A stretch of 64,000 bases of DNA from Corbicula japonica (Eukaryota; Mollusca; Bivalvia; Venerida; Cyrenidae): the NCBI GenBank assembly GCA_038501625.1, contig JAZAYU010000001.1:3286001-3350000 (forward strand), written 5' to 3'. Of this stretch, positions 23,057 through 33,866 are shown one piece after another. The translations under genes were made by a program, and so were the position numbers. Within the stretch, counting starts at the first letter, position 1; the number at the start of each line of letters is the position of its first letter. The notes beneath the pieces are model-generated. The model did no database searches, was not told the origin of the DNA, and worked only from the letters and a program-made list of their open reading frames with translations.

Positions 23057-23105
23057 AAATACATATAAATACAATAAATACATATAAATACAATAAATAC
23101 ATATG
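23057..23105 (+). repeat. 17-bp AT-rich microsatellite (copy A)
   Basis: Units of the type aataaatacatataaatac, about three in copy A. The allelic site 39126-39203 has about two more, so it is length-polymorphic between the copies. Confidence 0.8.
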
Positions 23106-23439
23106 AACATATTATCAGCATAATGTTTTAACATTTTAAAAATGTTACCCATGACATTAATCTATATAAGTGCAGAGCACATCATTTGTCATATTTGCTG
23201 CCATTGTAGACCTAGATCGGCGTTATTTTGGTCTACACTGCTTGCCAATCAGATATTACATTCCTGAAAATAACCCCAATGTAATAAGAATGGCAGGGAT
23301 GGCTAAGGCTGAGAACAGGGAGAAGTTTTGGACGTTTTCAGCTTTCTGTAAGAAACTTATTGGGAAAAACTTCTCTCTTGGTTCAGTCGAGGGAGAGGTT
23401 TAGGAAATTTGGGAGACTGTTTTCCCAAGACTCCCTCTA

Positions 23440-23606
23440 AGCCATCAGCTGGCACATCCATGATGTGGCTTTTGAATTTATTAGGTTATTTCTGACCAAA
23501 AAGCGAACAGTGCAGATCCTGATTGGACGGCATGGATGAGATGGCCAATCTGGATCTACACAGGTCACAAATGTGATAAAATGCCTATATATAGATTAAA
23601 GGATTT
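23440..23606. repeat. Family A MITE abutting exon 8 acceptor (copy A)
   Basis: Left part truncated; centre ttattaggttatttctgacc, arm gtgcagatcctgattggacg, right end atatatagattaaagga. Its end lies only about 14 bp before the exon 8 acceptor. Confidence 0.7.
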
Positions 23607-23620
23607 TATTGACTTTACAG

Positions 23621-23797
23621 CCTCCAGCCCCTCTAGTCAAGGTGGTTACAGACAACAAGATGTGTGATACTGTATCTTCTGACAAGACGTGCACCTCACG
23701 GTCAAGCAAAGGTGGCCAGAAGAAAAGACCTGTCTCAGCACCAGTTGGGAGAGGCAAAGAAAACAGATCAAGACCTCAAGATGAAGACACCGGTGAG
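23621..23797 (+). CDS. TBC1D31: TBC1D31 exon 8, copy A (linker)
   Basis: Acceptor gactttacag, donor GAG|gtgggt, 59 codons. PPAPLVKVV matches the vertebrate PPPPLVKV junction; the rest (SSKGGQKKRPVSAPVGRGKE) is a basic, low-complexity linker between propeller and TBC domain. Confidence 0.9.
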
Positions 23798-23875
23798 GTG
23801 GGTAAAAGTTTGTTTTATTTACATTGAATGTTTTAGCTCTTTGAGCCAGAGGGTCATGGTGAGCTTTTGTGATTA

Positions 23876-24024
23876 GGTCCCAAGATCATAAAACTTAAGC
23901 TGGAGACCAGACTCAAATCTCAAGCATCTGATTGGCTGAAATGGCGACCAGTCGCCATTTCAGCCAATCAGGTGCTTGAGATTTGAGTCTGGTCTCCATT
24001 CTCAGTTTTATGATCTTGGGCCCT
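23876..24024. repeat. Family B palindromic MITE (copy A)
   Basis: cccaagatcataaaactta / cagttttatgatcttgggcc ends, with actcaaatctcaagcatctg paired to gtgcttgagatttgagtctg. Confidence 0.85.
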
Positions 24025-24528
24025 GTACTTGGTTGTCTGGCAACACATTGACTTATCTTTCCAAATATCAACAAAGAAATGCCAACGATACCATGTGACA
24101 TTTAGTGAACATGATAGATTTGGTAGTTAATATAGACTGTAAGGTGCCTATATAAGGGAAAATGAACTTGGTGGGTTCCTTCATGAGTTTCAGTTTGAAA
24201 AATGTTTATGGGAGACATTGTGTGATTTTTATGATGATTTTGTTGCCTATGTTTATTAGTCCAAGATAACACCATAGGTGCCTGATTGCTGAAATTAAAA
24301 AATAAAAAACTCCTTAATAATATAAAGCTTTAATATCTGCCATGTTTTACGATATCATAAGGTAAGAGTTTTTTCCCCTGATCCCACTCCCACCGGTTGC
24401 TTTATGGCATTTAGTACATTGGGTATCAGATATCAGTTATAACAATTAGAATCTTCTATTAATGATTCGTCTCTTTAATGAGTACCTGATTTGCTATGTT
24501 TGTTGGAGTGGAAACCAGATCACTAACA

Positions 24529-24605
24529 TTGAGGTTGCACACAAGACTGTCATTACTACATTGAAGTAAAGAAGCAGTTATGACAGTCTTGCGTGCAATC
24601 CTCAA
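24529..24605. repeat. Inverted repeat hairpin with ~30-bp arms (copy A)
   Basis: ttgaggttgcacacaagact + gtcattact pairs with agttatgacagtcttgcgtg + caatcctcaa; loop of about 17 bases. Present also in copy B at 40652-40728. Probably a small MITE; ends not resolved. Confidence 0.75.
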
Positions 24606-24737
24606 AATATAATTATGGTTTTCTGGTTTTAATATACAAGATTAATTATCAATGATTGATAAAAGGCTTTTGTTTTAGTTTTGGTAATGAAAAAAAGTGA
24701 TTATGAAATACTAATTTTGTATGTATTTATTGAACAG

Positions 24738-24817
24738 AGAGATCTACCAGAAGGGCTGAACATGGACAGGCTACAGGCTATATTGAAGGGCTACTTCGAA
24801 TATCCTGCTAAATACAG
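24738..24817 (+). CDS. TBC1D31: TBC1D31 exon 9, copy A (TBC domain start)
   Basis: Acceptor tattgaacag, donor AG|gtacac, phases 0/2. RDLPEGLNMDRLQAILKGYF and EYPAKYR lead into the TBC fold. Confidence 0.93.
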
Positions 24818-24897
24818 GTACACTCCTTTCTGTTTTATTTTACTCTGAGTCAGTTTAAATATCTTTTTACACAGTTGATTTCACTCTTTTTATATGA

Positions 24898-24934
24898 TGT
24901 TTCGGCCTTACGGCCTTTATCAAATTTAACAAAT
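24898..24934 (-). other. Possible relic of a hammerhead-ribozyme core (copy A)
   Basis: On the minus strand: TTGATAA then AGGCCGTAAGGCC then GAAAC. A hammerhead has CUGAUGA, a GGCC-type stem II, then GAAAC. Two core positions differ (C to T, G to A), so it would not be active; stems I and III were not established. Such cores occur in Penelope-like elements and retrozymes of invertebrates (established knowledge). Allelic copy at about 41020-41056. Confidence 0.3.
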
Positions 24935-25744
24935 CTAAATATTTTTTGACAAGCTCTAAGATGTCGTACTGTTTTGCTGCTGAAATAAAATTGAGTTAAG
25001 GGCTTTCGCAATTAAAACCAGTTTAGTTATTATAAATGTATAAATAATTATTGATTATATGGATCTGTCACAAAATTGTGTTTTATTTTGAAATGGAAAA
25101 GATGCTTACCATCTATTCTTAGTGTCTTCAAATCACCGTTCTCTATTTCAAATACTCCACATCAGACAATAAAGTAGGACTTTTGCATACAATAATATTA
25201 AAGACTTCTTGACTGTATGGGTCTCTTTATGAGCCAAATACAGCAAACTTGCTTTTGCTCACTGTTTTTTATCTTTGAGGGGATATTTGCCATCTTTTGT
25301 GTGACGGTTAACAGGTGCCCACCACTCTCAAAATTATTTATTAAAATTCATGCAGATTTTTGCCAAAAATTAATTTACATCAGGTTTTCATATTCCCATG
25401 AAAAAGTAAAATCACCCTCACCCGCCAAATTATATGGGCATAGACCTCTTCTATATGCTATGAAAACAAGCCTTAGCATTATTGATACTGTCAATGAAAA
25501 TGTTGATAGAGATTCCTAATGCAGCAGAATTCGTTACTTTGTGTTATGTCTGTATGATTGTCACATCATCAGTTTGTTGTCCAATACTGCAAAGATGTCT
25601 TCCATATCTATTTTGTGATAGCAAACTGGTCATCATTGGTTATTTATATTTACATAGTTATGCATTTTGCTGAAAGATGTTGTTGGGAAACTTCTTTAAA
25701 TCTTCACTATGTGGATATAGCTAATATCCCATGCTCTACCATGT

Positions 25745-25882
25745 AGATCAGATCAGCTTGCACATCAGTGCAGTCTGATCAGGATCTATATCCTGTTTAC
25801 TTCTTGATCAGAAATAAATCTTTATTGTACAGTATAGGCCCAGATCAGACTTGACAATGTGTCCATGAAGTAAAGAGTTAAT
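25745..25882. repeat. Family A MITE, short copy (copy A)
   Basis: tagatcagatcagcttgcac / ctgatcaggatctatatcct arms, centre ttgatcagaaataaatc, right end atgaagtaaagagttaa. Confidence 0.6.
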
Positions 25883-25926
25883 AGAGAAATAAGATTTAAT
25901 AATATAATATTTGTTTCTGGTTGCAG

Positions 25927-26073
25927 AATGTTTATCTGGCGTTCTATCTTGCGGTTACCGGAGAATCATGCAGCATATGCTGCCCTGGTGGACAAAGGTA
26001 CTCATCCAGCATTCGAGAAACTCAATGAGGAATATCCCATCAAAAGCCGACGTCTTTTAAGAATTTTACAAAG
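25927..26073 (+). CDS. TBC1D31: TBC1D31 exon 10, copy A (TBC domain)
   Basis: Acceptor tggttgcag, donor AG|gtacaa, phases 2/2. RMFIWRSILRLPENHAAYAA carries the RxxxW TBC motif (R431, W435). Where active TBC domains have IxxDxxR, this has IKSRRLLRILQ, without the aspartate. Confidence 0.94.
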
Positions 26074-26354
26074 GTACAAAATACCTCCTAAATGAATCTT
26101 CTGAAAATGTGACTCATTTCTTTGATTTTTTCTACAAAGGTTTTTCAATATGTTGAGCCTTTTACAGGTATAAAGTGATATGAAATGTAGGTAAATGAAA
26201 TGTACATGTACGTACTAGTCAGGGCTGTCACTGTGGATTAGCATAGGAGCCTGTTATTTAACAAGCACATCTAACTGATGGTTCCCTCATTATTTTTGCC
26301 TGTGTTCTGCAAACTGCAAAACTAAGGAAAAAACTCCCCTTCAAATAATTATAC

Positions 26355-26570
26355 ACAGTTTAATGCATCTGTGACCAGTGCAGATCCAGAGAAATTGGCT
26401 TATCTGTTTTGTTTGATGAGGATCTACACTGGTTTTTGGTCAGAAATAACCTAATGAATCAAAAAACAAACGGTGCAGATCCTGATCAGAGAGCATGGAT
26501 GTGCCAGCTTATGTTGGTCTACACTGTTCGCCCTAACTATAAAGGCACATTTGTGGAGGAAAGGGATACA
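26355..26570. repeat. Family A MITE (copy A)
   Basis: gtgcagatccagagaaattg, gaggatctacactggttttt, cagaaataacctaatgaatc and gtgcagatcctgatcagaga in order; right end ggaggaaaggga. Confidence 0.7.
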
Positions 26571-26671
26571 TGTACAATTATTATTTTGTATTTATACTTT
26601 AAAAATCACATGGTTGTTTGGAATAGTTTTGTTTAATCTGGCTAATGTAGTGATATGTTTTGTCTTTTTAG

Positions 26672-26805
26672 GATCTTATCAGCCTTAGCAAATTGGTCGC
26701 CTATCTTTGGAGAGACCCAGTATCTACCAGTGTTAGCATTTCCTTTTGTGAAGCTGTTCCAAAATAACCACCTGGTCTGCTTCGAGATCATAGCCAGTAT
26801 ACTTG
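26672..26805 (+). CDS. TBC1D31: TBC1D31 exon 11, copy A (TBC domain)
   Basis: Acceptor tctttttag, donor G|gtaagt, phases 2/1. ILSALANWSPIFGETQYLPV then LAFPFVKLFQNNHLVCFEI. The position of the catalytic glutamine (YxQG in active TBC proteins) reads YLPVLAFPF. Confidence 0.94.
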
Positions 26806-26879
26806 GTAAGTAAACAAACCATTAGAATTGTTACCTATTCATTCCTACATCTATATGATGAACCAACCTGTCTTTTAAT

Positions 26880-27115
26880 CCTTTACTCCATATCTACATG
26901 TTTCAATCCATGTGTGATCAAGGTAGATCTAGATCAGCTGGAAAATGTGTGCTGTCAGATCTGGATCTGTGCTGGCTGCATCTTGCTCAGAAATAATCTT
27001 ACAAATCTAAAAGTGAACAATGGAGATCCTGATCAGATGGCACAGATGTGCCAGTTGATCTGGATCTAGACTGTTCGCCCAGGCAATAAAGGTGTATCTA
27101 TGGAGTTATAAGGTT
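26880..27115. repeat. Family A MITE (copy A)
   Basis: cctttactccatatctacat left end; tagatctagatcagctgg, cagaaataatcttacaaatc, gagatcctgatcagatggca and ttgatctggatctagactg internal; right end atggagttataaggttaa. Confidence 0.75.
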
Positions 27116-27363
27116 AATATGCTGGTCTATTAACTCATAAAGTGGTTGGCTCTGAAAGCCTTGCACACTAGTAATCTTTAACTTTAATTGCATAAATAAA
27201 GGCAAGAGAACAATTATGCTTCATTCAATTTTTTGAATTGGCTCATTACACTCTTCGTTTTTTTAAACACTTTGGTAGGTTAATTCTTAACCTCTAATTT
27301 TATGTGATTCAGAGAAATACAATAGAGAGGTTATAATTAAAATTGTTTGTGTTTTTGTTTCAG

Positions 27364-27497
27364 TGAATTATTCCCAGCATTGGTTTGAGTATTTCCCTAA
27401 CCCGCCAATCAACATTCTGGGAATGGTGGAGAATGTCATCGGACATCATGATAGATACCTCCTACAACACTTTGTCAAATACAATGTCACTTCTCAG
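27364..27497 (+). CDS. TBC1D31: TBC1D31 exon 12, copy A (TBC domain)
   Basis: Acceptor tttgtttcag, donor CAG|gtaagc, phases 1/0. NYSQHWFEYFPNPPINILGM is almost identical to the vertebrate segment, followed by LLQHFVKYNVTSQ. Confidence 0.95.
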
Positions 27498-27817
27498 GTA
27501 AGCAACGTATACATCAAACTGTTTTCTATCATACCTTTTATTTTCCCATCTTTTTGAGAAAATGTCAGATAAATAACTTTTTTATCATTATCACCATGTT
27601 CTTTAGTTTAGAGCCTTTCTTCCTTTCATTTCAAATATGGTTGTCAGGAAAAGAAAGAACAAGTACTCCCCCTTTTTTATGAACATTTTTAACTGATAGG
27701 CCAACAGGAAAATAACATTGTGTTAAAACCAAAAGGAAACAAGAATAAATAAGATGTGTAGTTTTCCTTCAGTGAATTCTTAGCCAGTAAAAAGTTTAGA
27801 AATAATTGTTGATGTTT

Positions 27818-28060
27818 GAACCCTTTCCTGTATAGATACACCTTTATTGCTAGGGTGAACAGTTTAGATCCAGATCAGCGGGCACATCCGTGCCGTCTGA
27901 TCAGGATCTAAACTGTTCGCTTTTTGATTCATTAGGTTATTTCTGACTAAAATGCGACCAGTGCAGATCCTGATCAGACGGCACGGATGTGCCGGCTGAT
28001 CTGGATCTACACTGGTCGCACATGCGTAAAAATGCGTATATATCAAGGAAAGGGTTAATA
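27818..28060. repeat. Family A MITE, well-preserved copy (copy A)
   Basis: Consensus-like: aaccctttcctgtatagata end; hairpin 1 (tccagatcagcgggcacatc + cgtgccgtctgatcagga); centre gctttttgattcattaggtt..; hairpin 2 (tcctgatcagacggcacgga + tgtgccggctgatctgga); end aaggaaagggttaa. Two hairpins are themselves mirror images, so a strand could fold into a double cruciform. Confidence 0.85.
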
Positions 28061-28267
28061 CAGCTGAGCAAAAGTATTCTACTACTTTCATCATTTGAAC
28101 ATAAGCCACACCTACACCTCTCAAAACCAATAATCAAACTTATTCAGTTATTTTCAAACTTAGTCACACTGTTTGTATTATAGTATGATAATCCAGTACA
28201 TGTATATGGTATTTTATATTCAACTCCTTTTAACACCTCTGGGTTAACTCCCTTTTATATAACTTGG

Positions 28268-28452
28268 ATCTAGTTAACCCTTTCCTTCATAGATATGACT
28301 TGTCACATTGGTGAACTGTGTAGATCCAGATCAGCTAGCACTGCCATGCCATCTGATCAGGATCTTCACTATTTGCTTTTAGGTTCATTAAGTTATTTCT
28401 GACCAAGACTCAAACCTTTAGATCTTGATCAGATGGCACAGATGTGCTGGCT
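28268..28452. repeat. Family A MITE, right end lost (copy A)
   Basis: ttaaccctttccttcataga left end, gtagatccagatcagctagc / ctgatcaggatcttcact hairpin, centre taagttatttctgacc, then only part of the second hairpin. Confidence 0.7.
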
Positions 28453-28974
28453 TATTGTCGGTTTGTTGAAGACAAAATGTGAATTTTGTGCCTGCCCCTC
28501 CCCCTTATCTCTGTAGTACAGAGCCTGTATCATTATTAACCTTATTAAAGCAGTAAAGATTAAAAGAAGAGAAGTGTCCCTTTGATTAATATAATTTGTC
28601 CAGGTGTTCAGTGTTTGAATCCTGGAAAATGTGTCCTTATAATGTAACATCTTACATCATAATTGAATGGCATCAACCCCAACAGTCAAAGATTTTGAAG
28701 ATCAAATTGTTGTGATGGTTCATGTGAATTCAAACTAAGGTGTAGATGCATTTGCCTAATGCTTAAATGTATAAAAACAGTTGAATTAATGAAATGATAT
28801 ATCACAATACTTTGGATATGCTCCTGAATACAGATTATTGACAGTAATAAAATGTGTTTGGAAGTAATCTGTTGATGATCAGTTATCCACTCCTATGTGG
28901 GTTCACAACAGTTGGAGCCCAGATATGGAACATTGTGCCTTTAGTGGTATTTTCATCATTTTCAGATTTTTTAT

Positions 28975-29660
28975 ATCCTGTTGCATAGAGGGAGGGGGAT
29001 ATAGGAATGGTCTTAGTCTGCTGTCTGTCTGTCCTTCTGTCTGTCCGTGCTTTGTCCGGTCCATAACTTTTCAACCCCTAAAAGGAAATTCTAGAAACTT
29101 TAGTCAAATATTCTCCCCATCAAGATGATGTGCACAACCCATGTTCCAACCTGGCTGGCTCAAGGGCAAGTTTACTAGTGGTGTTTGAAGATTTGAACCA
29201 TGTATTTCATGTCGGGTTCATATCTTCTGAACCCCTGGAATGAATATCATGAAACTTTAGAGAAATGTTCACCCCATGAAGATGATGTGCAGAACCCATG
29301 TTCCAACCTGGCCAGCTGAAGGTCAAAGTCACCTGTGGTGTTTGTAGGTTTGAACCATGTATTTCGTGACCTGTTCATATCTTCTGAACCCCAGGGATGA
29401 ATTTCATGAAACTTAAGGGAAATGTTCACCCCTTCAAGATGACATGCAAAACCCATACCTGGCTGGGTCAAGGTCATTGAAGATTTGAACCATGTATTTT
29501 GTGTCCAGTTCATATCTTCTGAAGCCCTGGAATGAATTTTATCAACTTTAGTCAAATGCTCATTCCATCAAGATCATATGCAGAACCCATGTTACAACCT
29601 GGCCAGCTCAAGGTCAAGGTCACTAGTTGTCATTGAAGGTTTAAACCATGTATTTTGTAT
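28975..29660 (+). repeat. Interspersed repeat with ~150-bp tandem units (copy A)
   Basis: Starts with gagggagggggatataggaa and a (CTGT)n-like run at 29018-29048, then about four units of ~150 bp sharing catgttccaacctggc, gatttgaaccatgtattt, gttcatatcttctgaa and atgaaactttag (29141, 29298, ~29448, ~29587). Allelic copy at 45100-45800. Not coding. Confidence 0.7.
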
Positions 29661-29979
29661 TTGCTCCATAACTTCCAAACTGCTGGATGGACTGTGTTAC
29701 CTCATGATCGTTGCACAGATTTATTTGTTAATTCGCAATTAAGCATCGAAAACCTTTCCAATTCTTAAGAAAGAACAACATTTTGTGTTTAATTGTTACA
29801 AAACATTATACAATTTTGTTACAGATTTAGTTTGCAGTAAATATGTATTCTCATAAAAAGCATAATTAGTCGGTTTTGTCAACTTAATTTTATGCTGTCA
29901 AATTCCTGTAGACACATTTTGGCATTTAGTAATGGGGGAAAACCGCTATAGCTTATGTACGGTGTCTACAGGCCGTAAT

Positions 29980-30004
29980 CAGATCTAACCTTTTGTTAGA
30001 TCTG
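29980..30004. repeat. Perfect 10-bp-arm hairpin (copy A)
   Basis: cagatctaac and gttagatctg separated by 5 bases. Also in copy B at 46126-46150. Confidence 0.7.
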
Positions 30005-30329
30005 ACTTTAGTGAGATTGTTATAGCATTACAGATGCAGTAAAATACACTCAGAACAGATTCTAAAATGTTCTGACTTAGAAAACATTTTGGTGAATTCC
30101 ACTTCTCTTCATTTATCTTTAGGCATTGTATAGAAGTACAATGAATATTAACCATAGCTGAGATATTCCATCCTGAACTGTTTTCTTTTTCAACTGTGAA
30201 CACATTGTTCAAGTCTCCGCCTTAATCAATTATGATGCTGTGTCAGTCAGGTTTACAAATATATATATCATATGCATACAGGTATTTAGTAAGTATCATA
30301 ATCAGGGTGATGAGCGATATTTTGATTAG

Positions 30330-30572
30330 ATTCCTTTACTTCATAGACATGCCTTTATTGCATGGAAGAGCAGACAGAGTAGATCCAGATCAGCCAGCAC
30401 ATCCATGCCATCTGATCAGAATCTGCACTGTTCTTTTTTAGAGTCATTAGGTTATTTCTTACCATTAAGCAACCAGTGTAGATCCAGATAAGGTGGCATG
30501 GATGTGCAAGGTGATCTGGATCTACACTGGTTGCACATGTGATAAAACATGTATATATGTAGTAAAGGATTA
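30330..30572. repeat. Family A MITE (copy A)
   Basis: Left end cctttacttcatagacatgc, gtagatccagatcagccagc hairpin, centre cattaggttatttcttacc, second hairpin ending ctgatctggatctacactgg-like, right end atgtagtaaaggatta. Confidence 0.8.
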
Positions 30573-31004
30573 AATGCATGCATAAAATATGTGGGTTTGC
30601 ATGATGCATGTCCAAGATGTATTGTCAGGCTGGATATGTACCATGCTTCACATATTGTGGTACCATTATATTTCGCACAGGTTTAAATTTTGCATTAAAG
30701 AAAAAGCATAAATTTAAAACCTTGCAAAATGGCACCATTCCATAAATGGCTTTCTACAAAAAATTTAATTTGCGTCTATTGTGAACAATTCTCACGTGCA
30801 AAATGAAATGATACTAAAGTATGATAAAAAGGTGTTTGCACCATGTGTTCATTGATGAGTCAGTATTCGGCTGACACATAAATGAATGATTAAACCCATT
30901 TAATCTTCATTGTGGTGTTCACATTTCAACATACCTCTTAGAAACGTCACATTTAAACATTTTTTTAAACACCTAATGGTGGTGATGATGTTATTTTAAC
31001 CTAT

Positions 31005-31206
31005 TCCTCTATTGATGCACCTGTTGTGTGGGCAAACAGTTGGATCTGATCTGGATCTACACTGCTTTATTTTTTATTTATTAGGTTATTACCGACCAAA
31101 AAGCGAACAGTGCAGATCCTAAGCAGACAGCATGGTTGTGCTGGCTGATCAGGATCTACACTGGTCTCACATGCGTTAAAATGAGTATAAATTGATTAAA
31201 GAGTTA
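31005..31206. repeat. Family A MITE (copy A)
   Basis: gatctgatctggatctacac, ttattaggttattaccgacc, gtgcagatcctaagcagaca, gctgatcaggatctacactg in order; right end attgattaaagagtta. Confidence 0.75.
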
Positions 31207-32064
31207 AAAGTAAATTCTATCAGTTGTCCATTTTTATTTTATATTACTATTTTCATTTACTGGAAAATGGATTTCAGTCATTAAATTACAATTTACCAAA
31301 ATATTAAAGCCACTCATTTGTTAAAATTTTGTATTTGGAATGCAACCTAGCAATACATATGGTTAATATATAGTTTGCTCACTTGTGGGATTTTTAGCAG
31401 ATGCTTCATCACATATTTGTTGTAATCATCATTACCAGACAGATAATTACCCCACAAAAATAAAATAGTTGCACAGCTGAGCCTCCCATGAAAACCACTA
31501 GAAATTATTACTTTACATTAAAATTTTTATTTCTATATGAAATATTGAAAATTGTATGTGATACATTTTAATCATGTAAGAATGCTATAGTTGGCAAAAA
31601 TAAAAGTTTTGCCAAATGACATTTGGCAGTATTCACATTATGTTTCAGTTTTTAACAGTTTGCAATGGCTTGTAACATTGTCATTTTATTCAATAACTAA
31701 GTGAAAGCTTAATGACACCTTTAATATACAAGGCTGTTTCTGATTGGTTAATCAATGCCTGGTGGACAATTAAATTGCTCTTTATGTTTTCCTGTGGGAT
31801 TGTGTGTATTCCTGACTTTTGAGTGAGATAAACATGTTAATTGAATGGAGTGACCAATGTTTTACTGTTACAATGAATGAATGGTGTTTGAAAAGTGATT
31901 GAATCATTTTATTGATTGAGTAATTATACATTATTGGAAAGTGATAGGTGTACTATGAACTAGCAATTGGTGATTACTTATTGCAATATAGCTGGCATAT
32001 TGTGGGAAATTTCATGACATTTTGTGTGGGAAGTTTCACACTTGTTTGGCACTTTAGAAACTTG

Positions 32065-32072
32065 TATAAAAA
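32065..32072 (+). promoter_or_regulatory. Putative TATA box of nested homeobox gene (copy A)
   Basis: TATAAAAA 198 bp upstream of the ATG, which would place transcription start near 32095 and a 5' UTR of about 170 nt. Conserved in copy B. Motif match only. Confidence 0.4.
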
Positions 32073-32262
32073 GTTGAACTGATCATTTGCATCATTCATT
32101 ACATTGGAAAGCATTATATGCAACTGTGATCTTTAGTGAGGAAATACAAGCTCAGAAAAAGTATTCCTTCATAGATTGACTTTGACATTATACAAAGAGC
32201 AGAGTGACATTTTGAGTGGAAGTTGATTTACTGTTCATAGAAGTTGGAGTATCAGTTTTATA

Positions 32263-33165
32263 ATGGCAGCAATTTTAAAGCCAGCAGCAAAGATTCAAGC
32301 ACCAAATGGAGACTTTGCGAAACTTCATTCGAATCCATTGTTTGATGCATTAAGAGCTACGTTAATCAAAGACGTTGAGAAGACATCAAGCATTCCTCTG
32401 ACCTTGATGAAAGTGAAGGATGAGGAAATGCCGGAGTCAAGTCTGGATCCTGCAATTGTAGCCGTACAGGAAGCCAACCTTCAGTCGGATTTTCAACAGA
32501 TTCTACCATCAGGGAACCCCAAAGTTTTGGAACTGCAGTCATTTTACAACCAGCAGTGTTCTGTGATAGAGAACAATAGAAATGAAGCTATTCAACAGGT
32601 GAAGAACAACAACATGCTCAGTGTATCCCAGTACCAAAGAGAACTGCACGTAATTCACACTCAACATGACGAGCAGAGAATGCACCTTACTAATCGGGTG
32701 ACGGCGAGTCTACAATTGTTGAAAATCAGCATGCCTGCTGCTGCCGATTCGTCCAGTTCGAAATCAAAAAGTCGTCAGTTGAATGGCCGTGCTGTAGAAA
32801 TAATGACTGACTGGTATGAACGCCATATTGACAATCCATATCCAACTGACGAGGAGAAAGAAGCATTGGCTGAACTTGGCGGACTTTCTCTGGGTCAGGT
32901 GAAAGCTTGGTTTGCTAATAAGAGAAACAGATCAAATAATACCAAACCAAAGAAACAGAAACTGCAAGTAGAGAAGAAACTTTTGAGTATTTGTACAGAA
33001 TTGTCTGGAGATAATGCAAGGAGTACCCCAAGATTGTATGGACAGATTATTCAGCAGTTGTCGGACATTGTGAACTGTTCTCAGGTGTTTAACCGCCCTG
33101 GTGCCAGAACGTCAGATGCTTATAACTCTAGTGGCGATGAACTGGAAAATACATACAATGAGTAA
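32263..33165 (+). CDS. TALE-class homeobox protein, SPILE-like, single exon (copy A)
   Basis: Uninterrupted 300-aa frame. A TALE homeodomain lies at about residues 168-230: NGRAVEIMTDWYERHIDNPY, the proline-tyrosine-proline loop extension at 192-194 (NPYP), DEEKEALAELGGLSLGQVKA and recognition helix WFANKRNR (216-223, Asn at the invariant position). The KR/NR end of helix 3 is PBX-like, but the N-terminal region (SFYNQQCSVIENNRNEAIQQ, coiled-coil-like) is not a standard PBC or MEIS domain. This fits the intron-poor, fast-evolving spiralian TALE (SPILE) genes, which act in early blastomere specification in molluscs (established knowledge; membership here is inference). It should be a nuclear DNA-binding factor. 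No introns, own TATA box, and same strand as the host gene. An ATTAAA lies ~210 bp after the stop. Confidence 0.85.
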   Translation: MAAILKPAAKIQAPNGDFAKLHSNPLFDALRATLIKDVEKTSSIPLTLMKVKDEEMPESSLDPAIVAVQEANLQSDFQQILPSGNPKVLELQSFYNQQCSVIENNRNEAIQQVKNNNMLSVSQYQRELHVIHTQHDEQRMHLTNRVTASLQLLKISMPAAADSSSSKSKSRQLNGRAVEIMTDWYERHIDNPYPTDEEKEALAELGGLSLGQVKAWFANKRNRSNNTKPKKQKLQVEKKLLSICTELSGDNARSTPRLYGQIIQQLSDIVNCSQVFNRPGARTSDAYNSSGDELENTYNE

Positions 33166-33684
33166 CTTTGATTGAGAGAACTGTCCTTATTTATTGTTCT
33201 TATTTTTAATATGTTTGTTGATGTTTTTAAGAAAACAGTTCTAGTGCTATGTTGTAACATGTATCATAAGTTGTCATTTAAACAGATAAAATTACATTAT
33301 CAATATGACCACACTAAGAAACCAGTGTAAAGACTTGTATATATAACTTGGATTTGTTTTTGTCATGATTTGTAAATATTAAAAAATAATAGTTTATTGT
33401 ATTTTATCTATTTTATTGACTAATTCTCCAATTCTAAAATCATGCTAATCATGAAATCTAGCAATATAACCTGTCTCATCCAAGTAAGGGGTATACCAGA
33501 AACTGGGAACATGTTTCTGGTACATTAAATATAAAGGATAGCAAAAATGAAGAGTTTGTCTTCTTGGATGCATGATTTTGATGGAAAAGTTACTAATATG
33601 GTTCCCATGTTCCTGAATTAAAATTTTAGAGGAATGGTCTCGTGAAAATTTTGTCACAGAAACAATGCTGCAATGTAGAAGCCA

Positions 33685-33866
33685 TCCTTGCATTCTGTGC
33701 CATCTGATCTGGATATGCACTGTTCACTTCTTGGTCAAAAATAACCAAAGAATCCAACAGCAAACAGTGTAGATCCTAGTCATATGGTTGTATGTGCCGG
33801 TTGATGTAAACATACACTGGTTGCAGATGTAGTAGAAAGGCACAGCTATGGAGTATAGAGCTAACA
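33685..33866. repeat. Family A MITE, diverged (copy A)
   Basis: tgccatctgatctggatatg, cttggtcaaaaataacc, agtgtagatcctagtcat; right end tatggagtatagagctaa. Confidence 0.6.

Larger units (their letters stand above)
27498..32262. other. TBC1D31 intron 12, 5' part (copy A), upstream of nested homeobox gene
   Basis: Intron 12 spans 27498-36336. Before the nested gene it holds three to four family A MITEs, the ~150-bp tandem repeat and, from 31210 to 32262, AT-rich sequence without recognised repeats. That last kilobase is the presumptive promoter of the nested gene. Confidence 0.6.

Noticed and set aside
27864..28137. Frames with DPDQPAHPCRLI-like text at many places (e.g. 26803, 30355, 57563)
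   Set aside because: Translations of the family A MITE, found in both orientations and frames; not genes, though they may enter automatic protein sets.
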